Source of the DNA: Emticicia sp. 21SJ11W-3
Lineage (GTDB): Bacteria > Bacteroidota > Bacteroidia > Cytophagales > Spirosomataceae
Assembly: GCF_024138715.1 (NCBI RefSeq)
Contig: NZ_CP092074.1
Location: 3,534,001 to 3,598,000, forward strand
DNA length: 64,000 bases
Reading direction: 5' to 3'
This document shows positions 55,027 through 64,000 of the stretch, in pieces (the first letter of the stretch is position 1; every line of letters starts with the position of its first letter). The notes below the pieces were generated by a model. That model had not been told where the DNA came from and made no database searches. It saw nothing but the letters and a program-made list of their open reading frames with translations. Made by a program: the position numbers and the translations under genes.

Positions 55027-58000
55027 TTAAATACCGTAGCAGTCTTTACCCAGGGTAACGCCAAAGTTGAGTGTCTTCCGTTTGGTAAGTCTAAGGCCAA
55101 TCTGCCCGTTAAACTTCGATGGAGCAAAGCCCTGGGCCTCCAGCAAAACGCCCAGACCCGCACTAAATAACTGCACTTTTTTTCTAAAGATGTAAATACC
55201 TGCTCTGGCATTAACGATACCATACAACCTGCCGTTGGCTCTGAACTTGTTATTACAGGCAGGGTTACTGGCCAGTATCACATCAAGGCCTGCGGTGGCA
55301 TCACCAATTATGTACCCAATACCACCATCCAGGTTATATTGCATCTTTATTTTCGCACCAAATGCAAATCCGTTTCCGTTAGCAACTGTGCTTATATCGG
55401 AGTAATTCCGGCTGGTACTTGGCGCATCGCTGCCCGAATAGCCAAAAAATGCCTGTACGTCAGGGTCAACCGGTATGTAGCTTGGAACGCCTCTTCCTAT
55501 CATTAAATAAGCCGATGCCTCAGCAAAATTGCCAAGTCTGATACCAATGCGATTGTAGTATGAACCCAGATGGACATAAAAGCCTCCGTTAAGTTTTCCG
55601 CCAATATGAATTACCCCTCTTCCTGCCAACCCGTTGTTAATACCCACCAGTTGCATGCCCCCTGCCGAGGTATTGATATAAACCTCAGCCTCTGCGTGCA
55701 AAAATTTCTTTTCAAAATCAAGCATAAAACCCAGTGCAACCGCTATATCGCCTTTCGACTCTATGTCTGCCTGTGTCTGTCTGGTTCTGGCTTTGGTAGA
55801 GACACTATTCTGTGTATGAGGAGGAACCTTGTTAGTGGCCTCTTCAGTTGATAAACCTGTTGATGAATTGCCGGTGGCCATTTTAACATAGTCAGTCTTT
55901 AAATCCGGCGCTCTGTACTCACTGGTAAAGACACCATTACCCCACAAGGCAATGTTGTTTATACCACCATTATTGTTCATTGAAAAATCAATGCTGACCC
56001 TACCCAGAAACGTAGGCTTTAATGAAGTTCCTGCCTTATTCTGAATGCCTACCATGGCTTTAAAGCCAAATGCAATATTTTTGTCTTTGATGTATTCAAT
56101 ATCCGTACCGTTCAGCACAGGTTTCATGTTAAAATACACACCCAAACCTACACCGTTGATACCGAGGTCAAGAAATCCGGTTGGAATAGACCCGGAAGAA
56201 GTGGTGCCTGGTGTTATTATGGGGTCTCCGGAAGTATTATAAGTAACAACTGAAGGGGCGCTAGAGGCATAAAAACTGGCGTAACCGTATCTGTAATTAT
56301 TCGCCTTGTCGTATCCGAACTTTACCTGCGCATCTACACCAAATGGAAATGGCTTTTTCATAGCCACTATCAGGGTTCCATCAAAGCCTTTATCGGTAGC
56401 GTTGTCAAAAATGTTTACATAGCCCAGAAAATCCATAGCCGTGGTTGAGCCATTGATTCTGATACTTTTCAGTTGAAACCCTTTAAATTTGAGTTTCCCG
56501 GTAGAAGGAATGTACTCCGACTTAAGTGTAAAGGTACTGGTACCGGAGAATCTGTTTTGTGCCAGTGATATTTTCAACCCCATACCAATGTTAATGATAT
56601 TCGAATTGGCATTGGCTTCTTTGCTTAATTTTGTAACCACTACAGGAAAGTTAGCAATTCGGGAATTATCGCTACTTACATACTCAATGCCCTCAAGGCC
56701 TACCTCCATATTCCCGGTAGTTACATTCCTTTTGGCACTCAGCCCAGTAAACTGTATACCTTTAAAATTAATGGTCTCGCTGTCGGTGTAGGTTGGGCTG
56801 TCAGATTCTGACGCCGTGTATTTGCCTCCAATCTTCACCTCACCACTCAGGTATGCCGATGGGTAGAACTGCCCGTTTTGTACCAGCAGCTCAACCTTAG
56901 ACCCTGCATATATTTTTCCTTTAGCAGGCCAGCATTTAAAGTTAATTTCTGTGTTTGTTACTGTATTGACAGAGAACAGAAAACTACCATCCTGATTGAC
57001 ACTGGCATCATACTGAAACAAGTCCGAATCGCCATCGCCCGTCATAGGGGTGCTTATACCCCCGCCAAAGCCTCCGTTGGTGAGTCTGTTCTGTACAAAA
57101 CCCAGATTCAAAGAGTTGAGGGTTAACCGCCATTTAGAGGCGTCGCAGTCTGCCAGATTTCCTGTGGCACTTATCTGCCCCGTAAAACCTGAGCGGTCTA
57201 TAATGGTATTACTTACATTCAAGCTAAAAGGCGTAACATTACCCCCGCTACTGCGACTTTTGAATTCTTTGGATAATAACACACTCAGGCTACCGATATA
57301 CAAGCCCCTCCACTTTTCATCTTTATCACCCGAGTAGGCAGCCGGAAATGCTGTGCCGGGCATACCCATCTGTTTATCGCTTAAGTCAATAATAGCATTC
57401 TGTAACTTAAAGCCGAATTTTTCAAAACCGGCCACAGCAAAGGCTTTGTTTGTGTTGATAGGTATAACCAGGTCTCTTAAACCTGTTGGCCCGACCCAGA
57501 TTCCGGAGCTACTATTATAGGTTTGAAGCGTTACTCTTTCATTACCTGCTATTACCTCACGTGTGGTTTCATTGAAAGGGACAATCACATTTCTTGGGAA
57601 CACCACATCGGCGGCTATGCTCAGACCTGCAAACTTACCGCAATCGTATTGTATAAAGGTCTTGCTTAAATCGGTACTGGCAGCACTGGCTGCCCCTTTC
57701 AGGGTCATGGTCCAGCTTTTCATCGGTATCGGAAAATCTCCCAGTAATACCAGTTTGATAGGTGAGCCTGATGTGCCTTTCATACCGCCACTCCGGCTGA
57801 TTCTGACACCCGATACCCCAAAGAACAAATCTCTCTCTTTTTGCTCTACATCGGGGTTATCAAGCATAAACTTGTACCTCACAAATATGGTGGCCTCGGC
57901 GTGGTCGCTGAAAAAGTTGACCTCGCTGATGCCCAGCATTATTTCTGAGTTGTCTGAGATAACCTCTTTAATACCCACAGGTACCTTAAACAGATCATCA

Positions 58001-58362
58001 TAATTGATGTCTGCCAGCACCTTGTCTGGGTTGTTGTCAAGATGATTGAAAACCTTGGCTGCGGCGCTTCTGTCGTTTGTGGCAGAGGGGGGTACAAAGA
58101 GCTTCAGGTCCTCCATCTTGTCTACATAGCCCTGCGCACTCAGCTGGGTTTGTAGCTTGGCAAATGCCTTGTGCAGCTCTGCATTTACTGCCGCTTTAGG
58201 TACCGCAGCTTCATCCACTGCCACAGCAGCGGGTAGTGGTTTATCTGACTCCTTTTTCTTAGTACCCGGCCCGTCATCGCTGGCATGAGCCGCCAACGTA
58301 AAGCCGCATACTAATAACAGCAAAGCCCAGATTTTACATATAGGTTTGTAGAATTGCTTCAT
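55027..58362 (-). CDS. giant secreted protein of unknown function
   Basis: An 1111-residue protein with a signal peptide ending AAHASDD. A low-complexity Ala/Pro/Lys linker follows, then long beta-rich sequence. Features include FLDLGINGVGLGVYFNMKPVL, a 130-residue segment rich in Ser/Gly, and a C-terminal set of alternating strands (GLDVILASNPACNNKFRANG, VQLFSAGLGVLLEAQGFAPS, QIGLRLTKRKTLNFGVTLG), which may be a barrel. I recognise no described domain. It lies between the immunity-like gene and the PA14 protein, so it may be the outer-membrane or surface partner of the toxin. That is inference from context. Confidence 0.65.
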   Translation of the reverse strand: MKQFYKPICKIWALLLLVCGFTLAAHASDDGPGTKKKESDKPLPAAVAVDEAAVPKAAVNAELHKAFAKLQTQLSAQGYVDKMEDLKLFVPPSATNDRSAAAKVFNHLDNNPDKVLADINYDDLFKVPVGIKEVISDNSEIMLGISEVNFFSDHAEATIFVRYKFMLDNPDVEQKERDLFFGVSGVRISRSGGMKGTSGSPIKLVLLGDFPIPMKSWTMTLKGAASAASTDLSKTFIQYDCGKFAGLSIAADVVFPRNVIVPFNETTREVIAGNERVTLQTYNSSSGIWVGPTGLRDLVIPINTNKAFAVAGFEKFGFKLQNAIIDLSDKQMGMPGTAFPAAYSGDKDEKWRGLYIGSLSVLLSKEFKSRSSGGNVTPFSLNVSNTIIDRSGFTGQISATGNLADCDASKWRLTLNSLNLGFVQNRLTNGGFGGGISTPMTGDGDSDLFQYDASVNQDGSFLFSVNTVTNTEINFKCWPAKGKIYAGSKVELLVQNGQFYPSAYLSGEVKIGGKYTASESDSPTYTDSETINFKGIQFTGLSAKRNVTTGNMEVGLEGIEYVSSDNSRIANFPVVVTKLSKEANANSNIINIGMGLKISLAQNRFSGTSTFTLKSEYIPSTGKLKFKGFQLKSIRINGSTTAMDFLGYVNIFDNATDKGFDGTLIVAMKKPFPFGVDAQVKFGYDKANNYRYGYASFYASSAPSVVTYNTSGDPIITPGTTSSGSIPTGFLDLGINGVGLGVYFNMKPVLNGTDIEYIKDKNIAFGFKAMVGIQNKAGTSLKPTFLGRVSIDFSMNNNGGINNIALWGNGVFTSEYRAPDLKTDYVKMATGNSSTGLSTEEATNKVPPHTQNSVSTKARTRQTQADIESKGDIAVALGFMLDFEKKFLHAEAEVYINTSAGGMQLVGINNGLAGRGVIHIGGKLNGGFYVHLGSYYNRIGIRLGNFAEASAYLMIGRGVPSYIPVDPDVQAFFGYSGSDAPSTSRNYSDISTVANGNGFAFGAKIKMQYNLDGGIGYIIGDATAGLDVILASNPACNNKFRANGRLYGIVNARAGIYIFRKKVQLFSAGLGVLLEAQGFAPSKFNGQIGLRLTKRKTLNFGVTLGKDCYGI

Positions 58363-58605
58363 TTTATAGGTTTTTCTCTTTAAATATCACAGTGAGGATG
58401 GTGTTTGGTAATTTTATGCTCTTTTTACTTTTGGTTAAAAACATATTTCTAAATACTGTATTTCAAACTTTCTTGCGTTTTTCGAGACTATTTGAATAAT
58501 CTTTATCGCTGTTAACATCTCCTTCTAATTGCTTCATCTTTTCCTCATTTAATTAAGAAGTTAAATACTCTTTGTCAATTTCTTTCAAGTCGCAACAGTA
58601 AGAAA

Positions 58606-59124
58606 TTATATTTTTGCTCTTCTCTGCTTACTTAGTGGCAACATTAGATAGAATATATCAAACCCTCTATCGTCATAAATGTCTAATACTGTTATAAACT
58701 CTTCTTGATTTATACATACTTGAATCCTTAAGTTAAGTGCTGGCTCTTTAGCCATTTCATAATTAAAATGATTCTCCAATAATAATTTTAAAAAGAATTC
58801 ATCTATATCTGTATCTTCTACGAAAATAACACCAGGAATTTTACCATAATTGTATGAAATACTAATATTGAAGTTATTATTGCTAGAATTATTGAAGAAC
58901 TCTTTCAAAACCTCATCATTTTCCCAGTAAAGAATTTTATAGGTTACAGTTTTAATACATTTAATAGATAAGATGAATTTAATGATGAAGCCAGCCTTCT
59001 TTTTTAATTCAATATTTTCTATATCAAACCTACCTGTTATTATATTTTTACCCTTCTTACTTTTCAATAATTTAAGAAGCAGTATATCAAAATTTTCAGA
59101 ATTGATAAAATTTTTACTCATCAT
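58606..59124 (-). CDS. probable immunity protein
   Basis: A 172-residue cytoplasmic-type protein without signal peptide, clearly more AT-rich than its neighbours and rich in Asn, Lys and Ile. It has helical and strand segments (FDILLLKLLKSKKGK, GVIFVEDTDIDEFFLKLLL) and no known catalytic motif. It follows the toxin stop by 2 bases, the usual place of an immunity gene after a polymorphic toxin. Composition unlike its neighbours fits the exchange of toxin-immunity cassettes. Function is inferred from position. Confidence 0.6.
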   Translation of the reverse strand: MMSKNFINSENFDILLLKLLKSKKGKNIITGRFDIENIELKKKAGFIIKFILSIKCIKTVTYKILYWENDEVLKEFFNNSSNNNFNISISYNYGKIPGVIFVEDTDIDEFFLKLLLENHFNYEMAKEPALNLRIQVCINQEEFITVLDIYDDRGFDIFYLMLPLSKQRRAKI

Positions 59125-59126
59125 TC

Positions 59127-62100
59127 TTATCTTTTAAAAATATTAAGGTTTTCGTCTGCTGTTCCTATCCTTTTTAACTTACCACCCACTTCTTCGAATA
59201 CTTTCCAAGCACCACCATTATGAGAATCTACATCCTTTGAATAATACTTCCCTTTATATTCATAAACTTTTTGACCATGCTGATAGCCAAATTTCTTTGT
59301 TTGTGTAAATCCTTTAGGAATAACACTCTTTGCATTCTTAGCGAGTTCAACTCCAACTTCACTAACATTATCGCAATTTTTACCCTTCGGGGGATTAGCA
59401 TTTACACGCAAATTACTACCAATTGCGCATATCCCCCAAAGGTCATAAGTTCCTTTTCCTTTAGTACCATCGGCAAATTCCACCTCACCCTCTATAGTAC
59501 CCAGATACTGGTTATGTGCAGAAGTTTTCTTTTTAACTTTTTTATAAACTCCGTTTACATACTCCATCGCCTCGCCAGCAATACCACCCGTTGCATTACG
59601 AATTATAAACTTACCTGTTTTACCAGCTCCTTTCTTAAAAGCAACGCCGGCCTTACTCATTATTTTTGAGGTAACGTCAAGTTTGTTAGATATTTCAGAT
59701 ACCTTTTGTACCACTTCGGCGAGCTTAGCCGCTTTCATGGCTTTCAGACCAACTGTTATTGTTCCGGCTCCAATAAACATAGACGCTATCTCAAAAGCTG
59801 TGCGCCCGTTGTAATATCTGTTCATTGGCGCCATACCCACATTGTTTTCTATAAACTTCCCAACTTGCGTTACAACGCCACCCCATACTTTTTCAAATGC
59901 ATCTTTATTAAAAAGACCCACCAGGCCTTGAACAGCCTCCCAGGAATCTGTAACCATTTTTTTGCAATCATCCCTAAAAAAAGCGGTGGCGTTCAGGCAG
60001 CTAACAACCTTTGCTAATTGCCATACAGAAGTACCTGTTTCCTTAAGTGCAATATAACCCCCATCAAGAAGTCCACTATAAAAGGCGAGTGTACCGTCGT
60101 TTTCATATAAAGATTTAGGAATAAATCCGCCATCTACAGGACTTGAGCTAAGTGCCTGACTTATCTTTGTAAAGTATTTCCCTAAATATTTATCGTAAAT
60201 GGACGTTACCAAATCACGTCCCCACGGAAAGTCAAAGGAGGTGCTAGCCACACGTGTATTAGATGAACTGTATGCACTTAAACTGCTCAACAATTCGTCC
60301 AATTCCGCAAGTGCTGGTGCTTTTTCAGCATCAGTAAGTGCATAATCGTCCTGAATGGAGTCTCTGAGTTTTTGTCCGGATTCAAGAAGCATTGCCGCAG
60401 CTTCTTTACTTTCTATTGAACTTGACGAAGCTCCGTAAGTCTGTGCGGCTTTTTCAAAATCTTCATAGAAATCACCCAACAACTCAATAAACTTACTAGG
60501 CTCAATGAAATTACCCCACGTTGGGTCATACTGTACTGATACTTTGTTGGTAATGCCTGATTTCAGCTGGTAACACTGGTCTATCTGTATACCAGTAAAC
60601 TCAACGGCTACATCGGTCTGTGCGTCTCCTTTTATGGTTAGAGTGGTATAGCCTTTACCTGTCCAACCGTTTACTTCGTTACCGGTTACTTCGGTTACTT
60701 TTACTTCGTAGTCTCCGGCATTGAAATAATCCCCTACCGACAATGCTTTTAGTTTGTTATTATCTATTGTGCCTACGGCTCCTGTATCACCGCAGTTTTT
60801 AAAGGAGTCATCCAGCAGTGTACAAGGCTGAGAAGAAATATCCAGCACCACTTCGCATCCGGCGGCAATGGTTGCCTTGTAAGTACCCATCACCGGGGCT
60901 TCCACTGTCAAGGCATCCGCGCCTTGTTGCGGAGAGCCATTAGGCCCTGTCCAAACCGGTTTCAGGTATAGTGGTCTAACGCCGTCGTAGGTTTCAAGGG
61001 TTATTACCAGTTTATCAAACTGGTCGCGGGTGTTAGGTTTACGCGGCATCCGGCTGGTGTATTCACCGGTTATAGGGTTCTGGGCGCGTAGTACAAAATC
61101 ATCACACAAAGACACCATCAAATCGGTAGTGCCAGTGGTTTCGCAAAAGGCATCAGGGTTTGCGCCGCTTACCTTTGCTTTTACGGTATATACTCCGCTG
61201 TAAGTAACCTCGGGGTTAGTAATGGTTACGGTTCTTCCACCAGCGCCAAAGGTAATTTTGTTGGCAATGGCTACCACCTCGGTGCCGTCGGGGTAATACC
61301 ATTTATAGGTAGCCCCTTCAATAGCCGTGGCCGTCAGCGTTACACTGCCGTTGGTAGTTACAGGGCCGTTATTAGATGCCTTGAAACTCTCTGAAAACGG
61401 CGACTCTATGGATATTTCTTTGGGGTCGCTGTAATAACTATTGTCGGGCTTGTTACACCTTACGGCTACTGTCTGCGGCAAATACACCGTTATACTCTGG
61501 CTGAAGTTGTTCCAGCCTCTTTCGGCAGTGTACCATTGGTAATACCAGGCCTGGCCGTTAGATTCAACCGGGCAGCCGGTGGCAGTTAACGTTACAGGGT
61601 TGTTTGGGCAAACCCTGGCAGCGCCTGTTACAATGGCGCCTATGTCTCCGGCAGGCGCAAGGTATATCATAGACCAGTCTGGCGCTACGCCGGGGTCGTT
61701 TACACAACGGGCAGAATAGTAGCCCGGCCCTGATACTGTTAGTGGGTTAACGTTACCAGCGGTGCCGCTGCTACCCCATTTCCATTGCAGCTGGCCGTAG
61801 TCACAGCCGTAGGCGGTAAGTGTGGCGGTTTCAGATACAGCTACCTGCTTTTTATTAGATACTATTCTTAGGGCGTCACCGGGTGCCAGTAATACTTCGG
61901 CAGTGCGCAATGGCCCTATGCCCCCGCCGGGCAGCGTACAGGCTGCTTCAATTTTTACAGGACCCTGTACAGAAAAAGCTTTTTCGAATTTAACGGTATG
62001 AGACCCATCAGCAAAAATAACCTTGGCATAATAAGTTGCCGGATTACAACCACTCAGGCTTACATTGACCAGGTCTGATGGGCGCGCCAACAGTTTGTCG

Positions 62101-64000
62101 GTGGCAATATTGGCGGCATCGGGCTGGCAAGCCGTAACATTAATAGATGTTTCAGGGCCGCTTACTCCAAAGCGGTTACAGAATACCTTGTAAGTGCCGG
62201 GCCCAACAGAGCTGAGTGTACGGCCTATTTCGGTGGCGCCTGATGGCAATACCCAGTTGACGGTTCCGTCTGAACAGCCATTGGTTGTGAGCAGAAATGC
62301 CTCATTAGTAAACACGCAAGACTTGCTGGTAATCATGTTTACTGCACCAGGCGGAGCAGTTTCAATGTTTATTTCGCTCCAGGGGCCTGCACTTCTGTCT
62401 GTTACCACGCATCGTGCTCTGTAACGGCCCGGCCCTGTAAATGTAACCGGTGAACCTGACACAAAGCCCGCTTTGGTTTCCCACTGAACCGAGCCCATAG
62501 TACAGCCCGTTGCGGTGGCAATAAACTGCTCGAACGGACCCACCTTTATAACAGGGTTGCCAGGTGCGTCTTTATTGGTGGTTATCTGCACACCCGGTAC
62601 CTTAAGCATGTATAAGATTACCTCTGCCCATGGCCCCACCTGATTACCCACAACGCAGCGGGCGCGGTAAGTTCCGGCGCCGATTACATTTGTAGTGTTT
62701 CCTGTTCTTATATCGCCGAAGATATCCCATTGCACACCGGCCAGACTGCTTGTACAGCCCGAGGCAGTAAGGGTTATGTTTTCGTTATCATAAACATTAT
62801 ATTTTGATGCCGAAATAGCGATGGCATCCACTGTATTCGGATGGATGGTAATATAGACCCACTCGCTAGTCTGGTTACCCATTACGCAGCGCGCCTGATA
62901 GGTACCGGGTCCTGTTACGGTCTGGTTTCTGCCGGAAACATAGGTTTCACCAAATTTCCACTGGATACCTGCTCTGGAATCATTACAGCCAAGTGCATTA
63001 AGACTCACCGATTCTACCTCAAATGCTTTTACCTTGTCTGAAGTAAGCTGAATGTTATCGAGATTTTTGGCATTAATGATGGTTCTTTCCCAAGGGCCTG
63101 TAACAGGCCCCGAATAAAGGCATGCAGCCAGATAAGCACCCGAGCCAGTAACATTGACAGTCGATACATTATTAATTATTGTTCCATTGATATTCCATGA
63201 ATAATTGCCGGGGCAACCTGAAGCTGTAAGTGTAACAACGTCAATATCGTAAGCATCAGTTTGATTTGCTGTTATTTTCGGCTTATCATACTGTTTGAGT
63301 GTTATAGTAATTGTAGTAAATTGAAATTCTGTCTCCAGAGCATTAGCCGCAATGTGGGTAGGAACACAACGCGCCGCATAAGTACCCGGCCCACTTACAG
63401 ATAACGGGTTCTTGTTTTCAGAATCCGTAATATAGGCACCATCTTTTTTCCATTGTATTTTTGAATTTTGTGCAGGGCAGCCCATTGCCTTAATTGCAAA
63501 TGTCTGGCCTGCCACAGCCTCATAACCTGGCAAATCAGGTTTCAGGGTTAAACCTGCCGTTACTTTTATTTCGTTAGATTTTGGACTTTCGCCGCAATTT
63601 GAATTAAAGCAGCTGGCGAAGTAAACACCAATATCAGCGATTTTAACTGGCGTTCCAGTTATAGGCAGCAATGAATACCCGTTTTCTTCAACTCTATACC
63701 ATTTTATAGTTTCGTTTACACCTTTACAGCCATCAGTACTTAAAGTAGCAACCTCTGGCAGGCTTATATTCGTCGGGTTACCTGTAATCGTTGGCGCCGA
63801 TGGAGTTTGGCTGTTAATGATAATTTGATTTGATGTGGCCGTTGTAACTACACCAACAATTGTGACGGAGCAGGTAGCATAATAAACACCCTGCTCTTTT
63901 ACTGAAAGCGTTAAAGACGCTTTGGGCTCGCTAAAGTCTTTTCCTTGGCTATGCCATCTAACAGTATTTGCCTGACATACTTTAGGCTCAGCCACCAGAT
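59127..64000 (-). CDS. giant Ig-repeat polymorphic toxin, 5' end outside window
   Basis: The frame is open to the window edge; a GTG at 63995 could act as start but the gene most likely continues. From the N-terminal side, about twelve repeats of 80-90 residues each carry two Cys (for example TLTASGCTSSLAGVQWDIFG then GAGTYRARCVVG). A linker domain follows with AGDYEVKVTEVTG and VQYDPTWGNFIEPSKFIEL, then a helical region with two amphipathic segments. The last ~70 residues are the candidate toxin, with VYEYKGKYYSKDVDSHNGGAW (split by domain) and LKRIGTADENLN. The DxxSHNGGxW / IGTxD pattern resembles the Ntox21 toxin domain and the colicin-E3-type RNase site; His is near residue 1592. Confidence 0.8.
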   Translation of the reverse strand, partial: LVAEPKVCQANTVRWHSQGKDFSEPKASLTLSVKEQGVYYATCSVTIVGVVTTATSNQIIINSQTPSAPTITGNPTNISLPEVATLSTDGCKGVNETIKWYRVEENGYSLLPITGTPVKIADIGVYFASCFNSNCGESPKSNEIKVTAGLTLKPDLPGYEAVAGQTFAIKAMGCPAQNSKIQWKKDGAYITDSENKNPLSVSGPGTYAARCVPTHIAANALETEFQFTTITITLKQYDKPKITANQTDAYDIDVVTLTASGCPGNYSWNINGTIINNVSTVNVTGSGAYLAACLYSGPVTGPWERTIINAKNLDNIQLTSDKVKAFEVESVSLNALGCNDSRAGIQWKFGETYVSGRNQTVTGPGTYQARCVMGNQTSEWVYITIHPNTVDAIAISASKYNVYDNENITLTASGCTSSLAGVQWDIFGDIRTGNTTNVIGAGTYRARCVVGNQVGPWAEVILYMLKVPGVQITTNKDAPGNPVIKVGPFEQFIATATGCTMGSVQWETKAGFVSGSPVTFTGPGRYRARCVVTDRSAGPWSEINIETAPPGAVNMITSKSCVFTNEAFLLTTNGCSDGTVNWVLPSGATEIGRTLSSVGPGTYKVFCNRFGVSGPETSINVTACQPDAANIATDKLLARPSDLVNVSLSGCNPATYYAKVIFADGSHTVKFEKAFSVQGPVKIEAACTLPGGGIGPLRTAEVLLAPGDALRIVSNKKQVAVSETATLTAYGCDYGQLQWKWGSSGTAGNVNPLTVSGPGYYSARCVNDPGVAPDWSMIYLAPAGDIGAIVTGAARVCPNNPVTLTATGCPVESNGQAWYYQWYTAERGWNNFSQSITVYLPQTVAVRCNKPDNSYYSDPKEISIESPFSESFKASNNGPVTTNGSVTLTATAIEGATYKWYYPDGTEVVAIANKITFGAGGRTVTITNPEVTYSGVYTVKAKVSGANPDAFCETTGTTDLMVSLCDDFVLRAQNPITGEYTSRMPRKPNTRDQFDKLVITLETYDGVRPLYLKPVWTGPNGSPQQGADALTVEAPVMGTYKATIAAGCEVVLDISSQPCTLLDDSFKNCGDTGAVGTIDNNKLKALSVGDYFNAGDYEVKVTEVTGNEVNGWTGKGYTTLTIKGDAQTDVAVEFTGIQIDQCYQLKSGITNKVSVQYDPTWGNFIEPSKFIELLGDFYEDFEKAAQTYGASSSSIESKEAAAMLLESGQKLRDSIQDDYALTDAEKAPALAELDELLSSLSAYSSSNTRVASTSFDFPWGRDLVTSIYDKYLGKYFTKISQALSSSPVDGGFIPKSLYENDGTLAFYSGLLDGGYIALKETGTSVWQLAKVVSCLNATAFFRDDCKKMVTDSWEAVQGLVGLFNKDAFEKVWGGVVTQVGKFIENNVGMAPMNRYYNGRTAFEIASMFIGAGTITVGLKAMKAAKLAEVVQKVSEISNKLDVTSKIMSKAGVAFKKGAGKTGKFIIRNATGGIAGEAMEYVNGVYKKVKKKTSAHNQYLGTIEGEVEFADGTKGKGTYDLWGICAIGSNLRVNANPPKGKNCDNVSEVGVELAKNAKSVIPKGFTQTKKFGYQHGQKVYEYKGKYYSKDVDSHNGGAWKVFEEVGGKLKRIGTADENLNIFKR

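Noticed and set aside
59127-64000. CRISPR or tandem-DNA repeat in the toxin stalk
   Set aside because: The repetition is at protein level (Ig-like domains with two Cys each); the DNA copies are strongly diverged and there are no equal spacers.

Overview
The window reads as chromosomal DNA of a Bacteroidota bacterium, most likely a Cytophagales member (Spirosomataceae-like). Supporting signs are two SusC/SusD outer-membrane pairs, Bacteroidota-type lipoproteins, BACON and PA14 domains, DUF1684 and DUF2490 proteins, and promoter candidates of the TTTG / TAnnTTTG kind. No rRNA, tRNA, insertion sequence or CRISPR array was found. Genus is not determinable from the sequence alone.

Layout. (1) 1-12.0 kb, visibly AT-rich, + strand: a tellurium-resistance-type (Ter) stress island. 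It has TerD-family proteins, a HAD phosphatase plus phosphoribosyltransferase pair, three TerY-type von Willebrand A (vWA) proteins, a PP2C phosphatase, an atypical protein kinase with a zinc ribbon, and TerC. Several relatives inside it have decayed to pseudogenes. (2) 12.7-13.7 kb: a secreted beta-lactamase-fold serine hydrolase. (3) 14.0-23.4 kb, - strand: an apparent six-gene operon susC-susD-doxX-doxX-cytochrome c-soxC, which joins an outer-membrane uptake pair to a sulfite-dehydrogenase-like molybdoenzyme. (4) 24.0-28.5 kb: a repeat lipoprotein, a DinB-like protein, the wreck of a hipBA module and a TPR protein. (5) 29.4-36.8 kb, + strand: a second susCD operon with a TPR protein and a DUF1684 protein, meeting convergent - strand genes (DUF2490, a cyanophycinase with a nonsense codon, a small secreted protein, a sterol-desaturase-family hydroxylase) at a strong bidirectional terminator. 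(6) 40.4-43.6 kb: an araC pseudogene and an iorAB-type molybdenum hydroxylase. (7) 43.9-50.5 kb, - strand: a five-gene MoxR ATPase / vWA / beta-propeller ternary conflict-type system. (8) 50.8-64 kb, - strand: two giant secreted proteins behind an immunity-like gene and a giant Ig-repeat protein ending in a candidate RNase toxin domain; its 5' end is outside the window.

How the parts relate. The Ter island looks like a phospho-signalling module (vWA, kinase, phosphatase) wired to TerD/TerC and to a small nucleotide-like biosynthetic pair. The SoxC operon and the IorAB genes carry each other's remnants at a diverged direct repeat about 30 kb apart, so they were once adjacent and a duplication or rearrangement separated them. 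The intact susC at 20.4-23.4 kb and a broken susC start at 29.0 kb share a leader in inverted orientation, with two hairpins; the second keeps its stem while its sequence differs completely. The right third of the window groups a NTP-dependent conflict system and a polymorphic-toxin locus.
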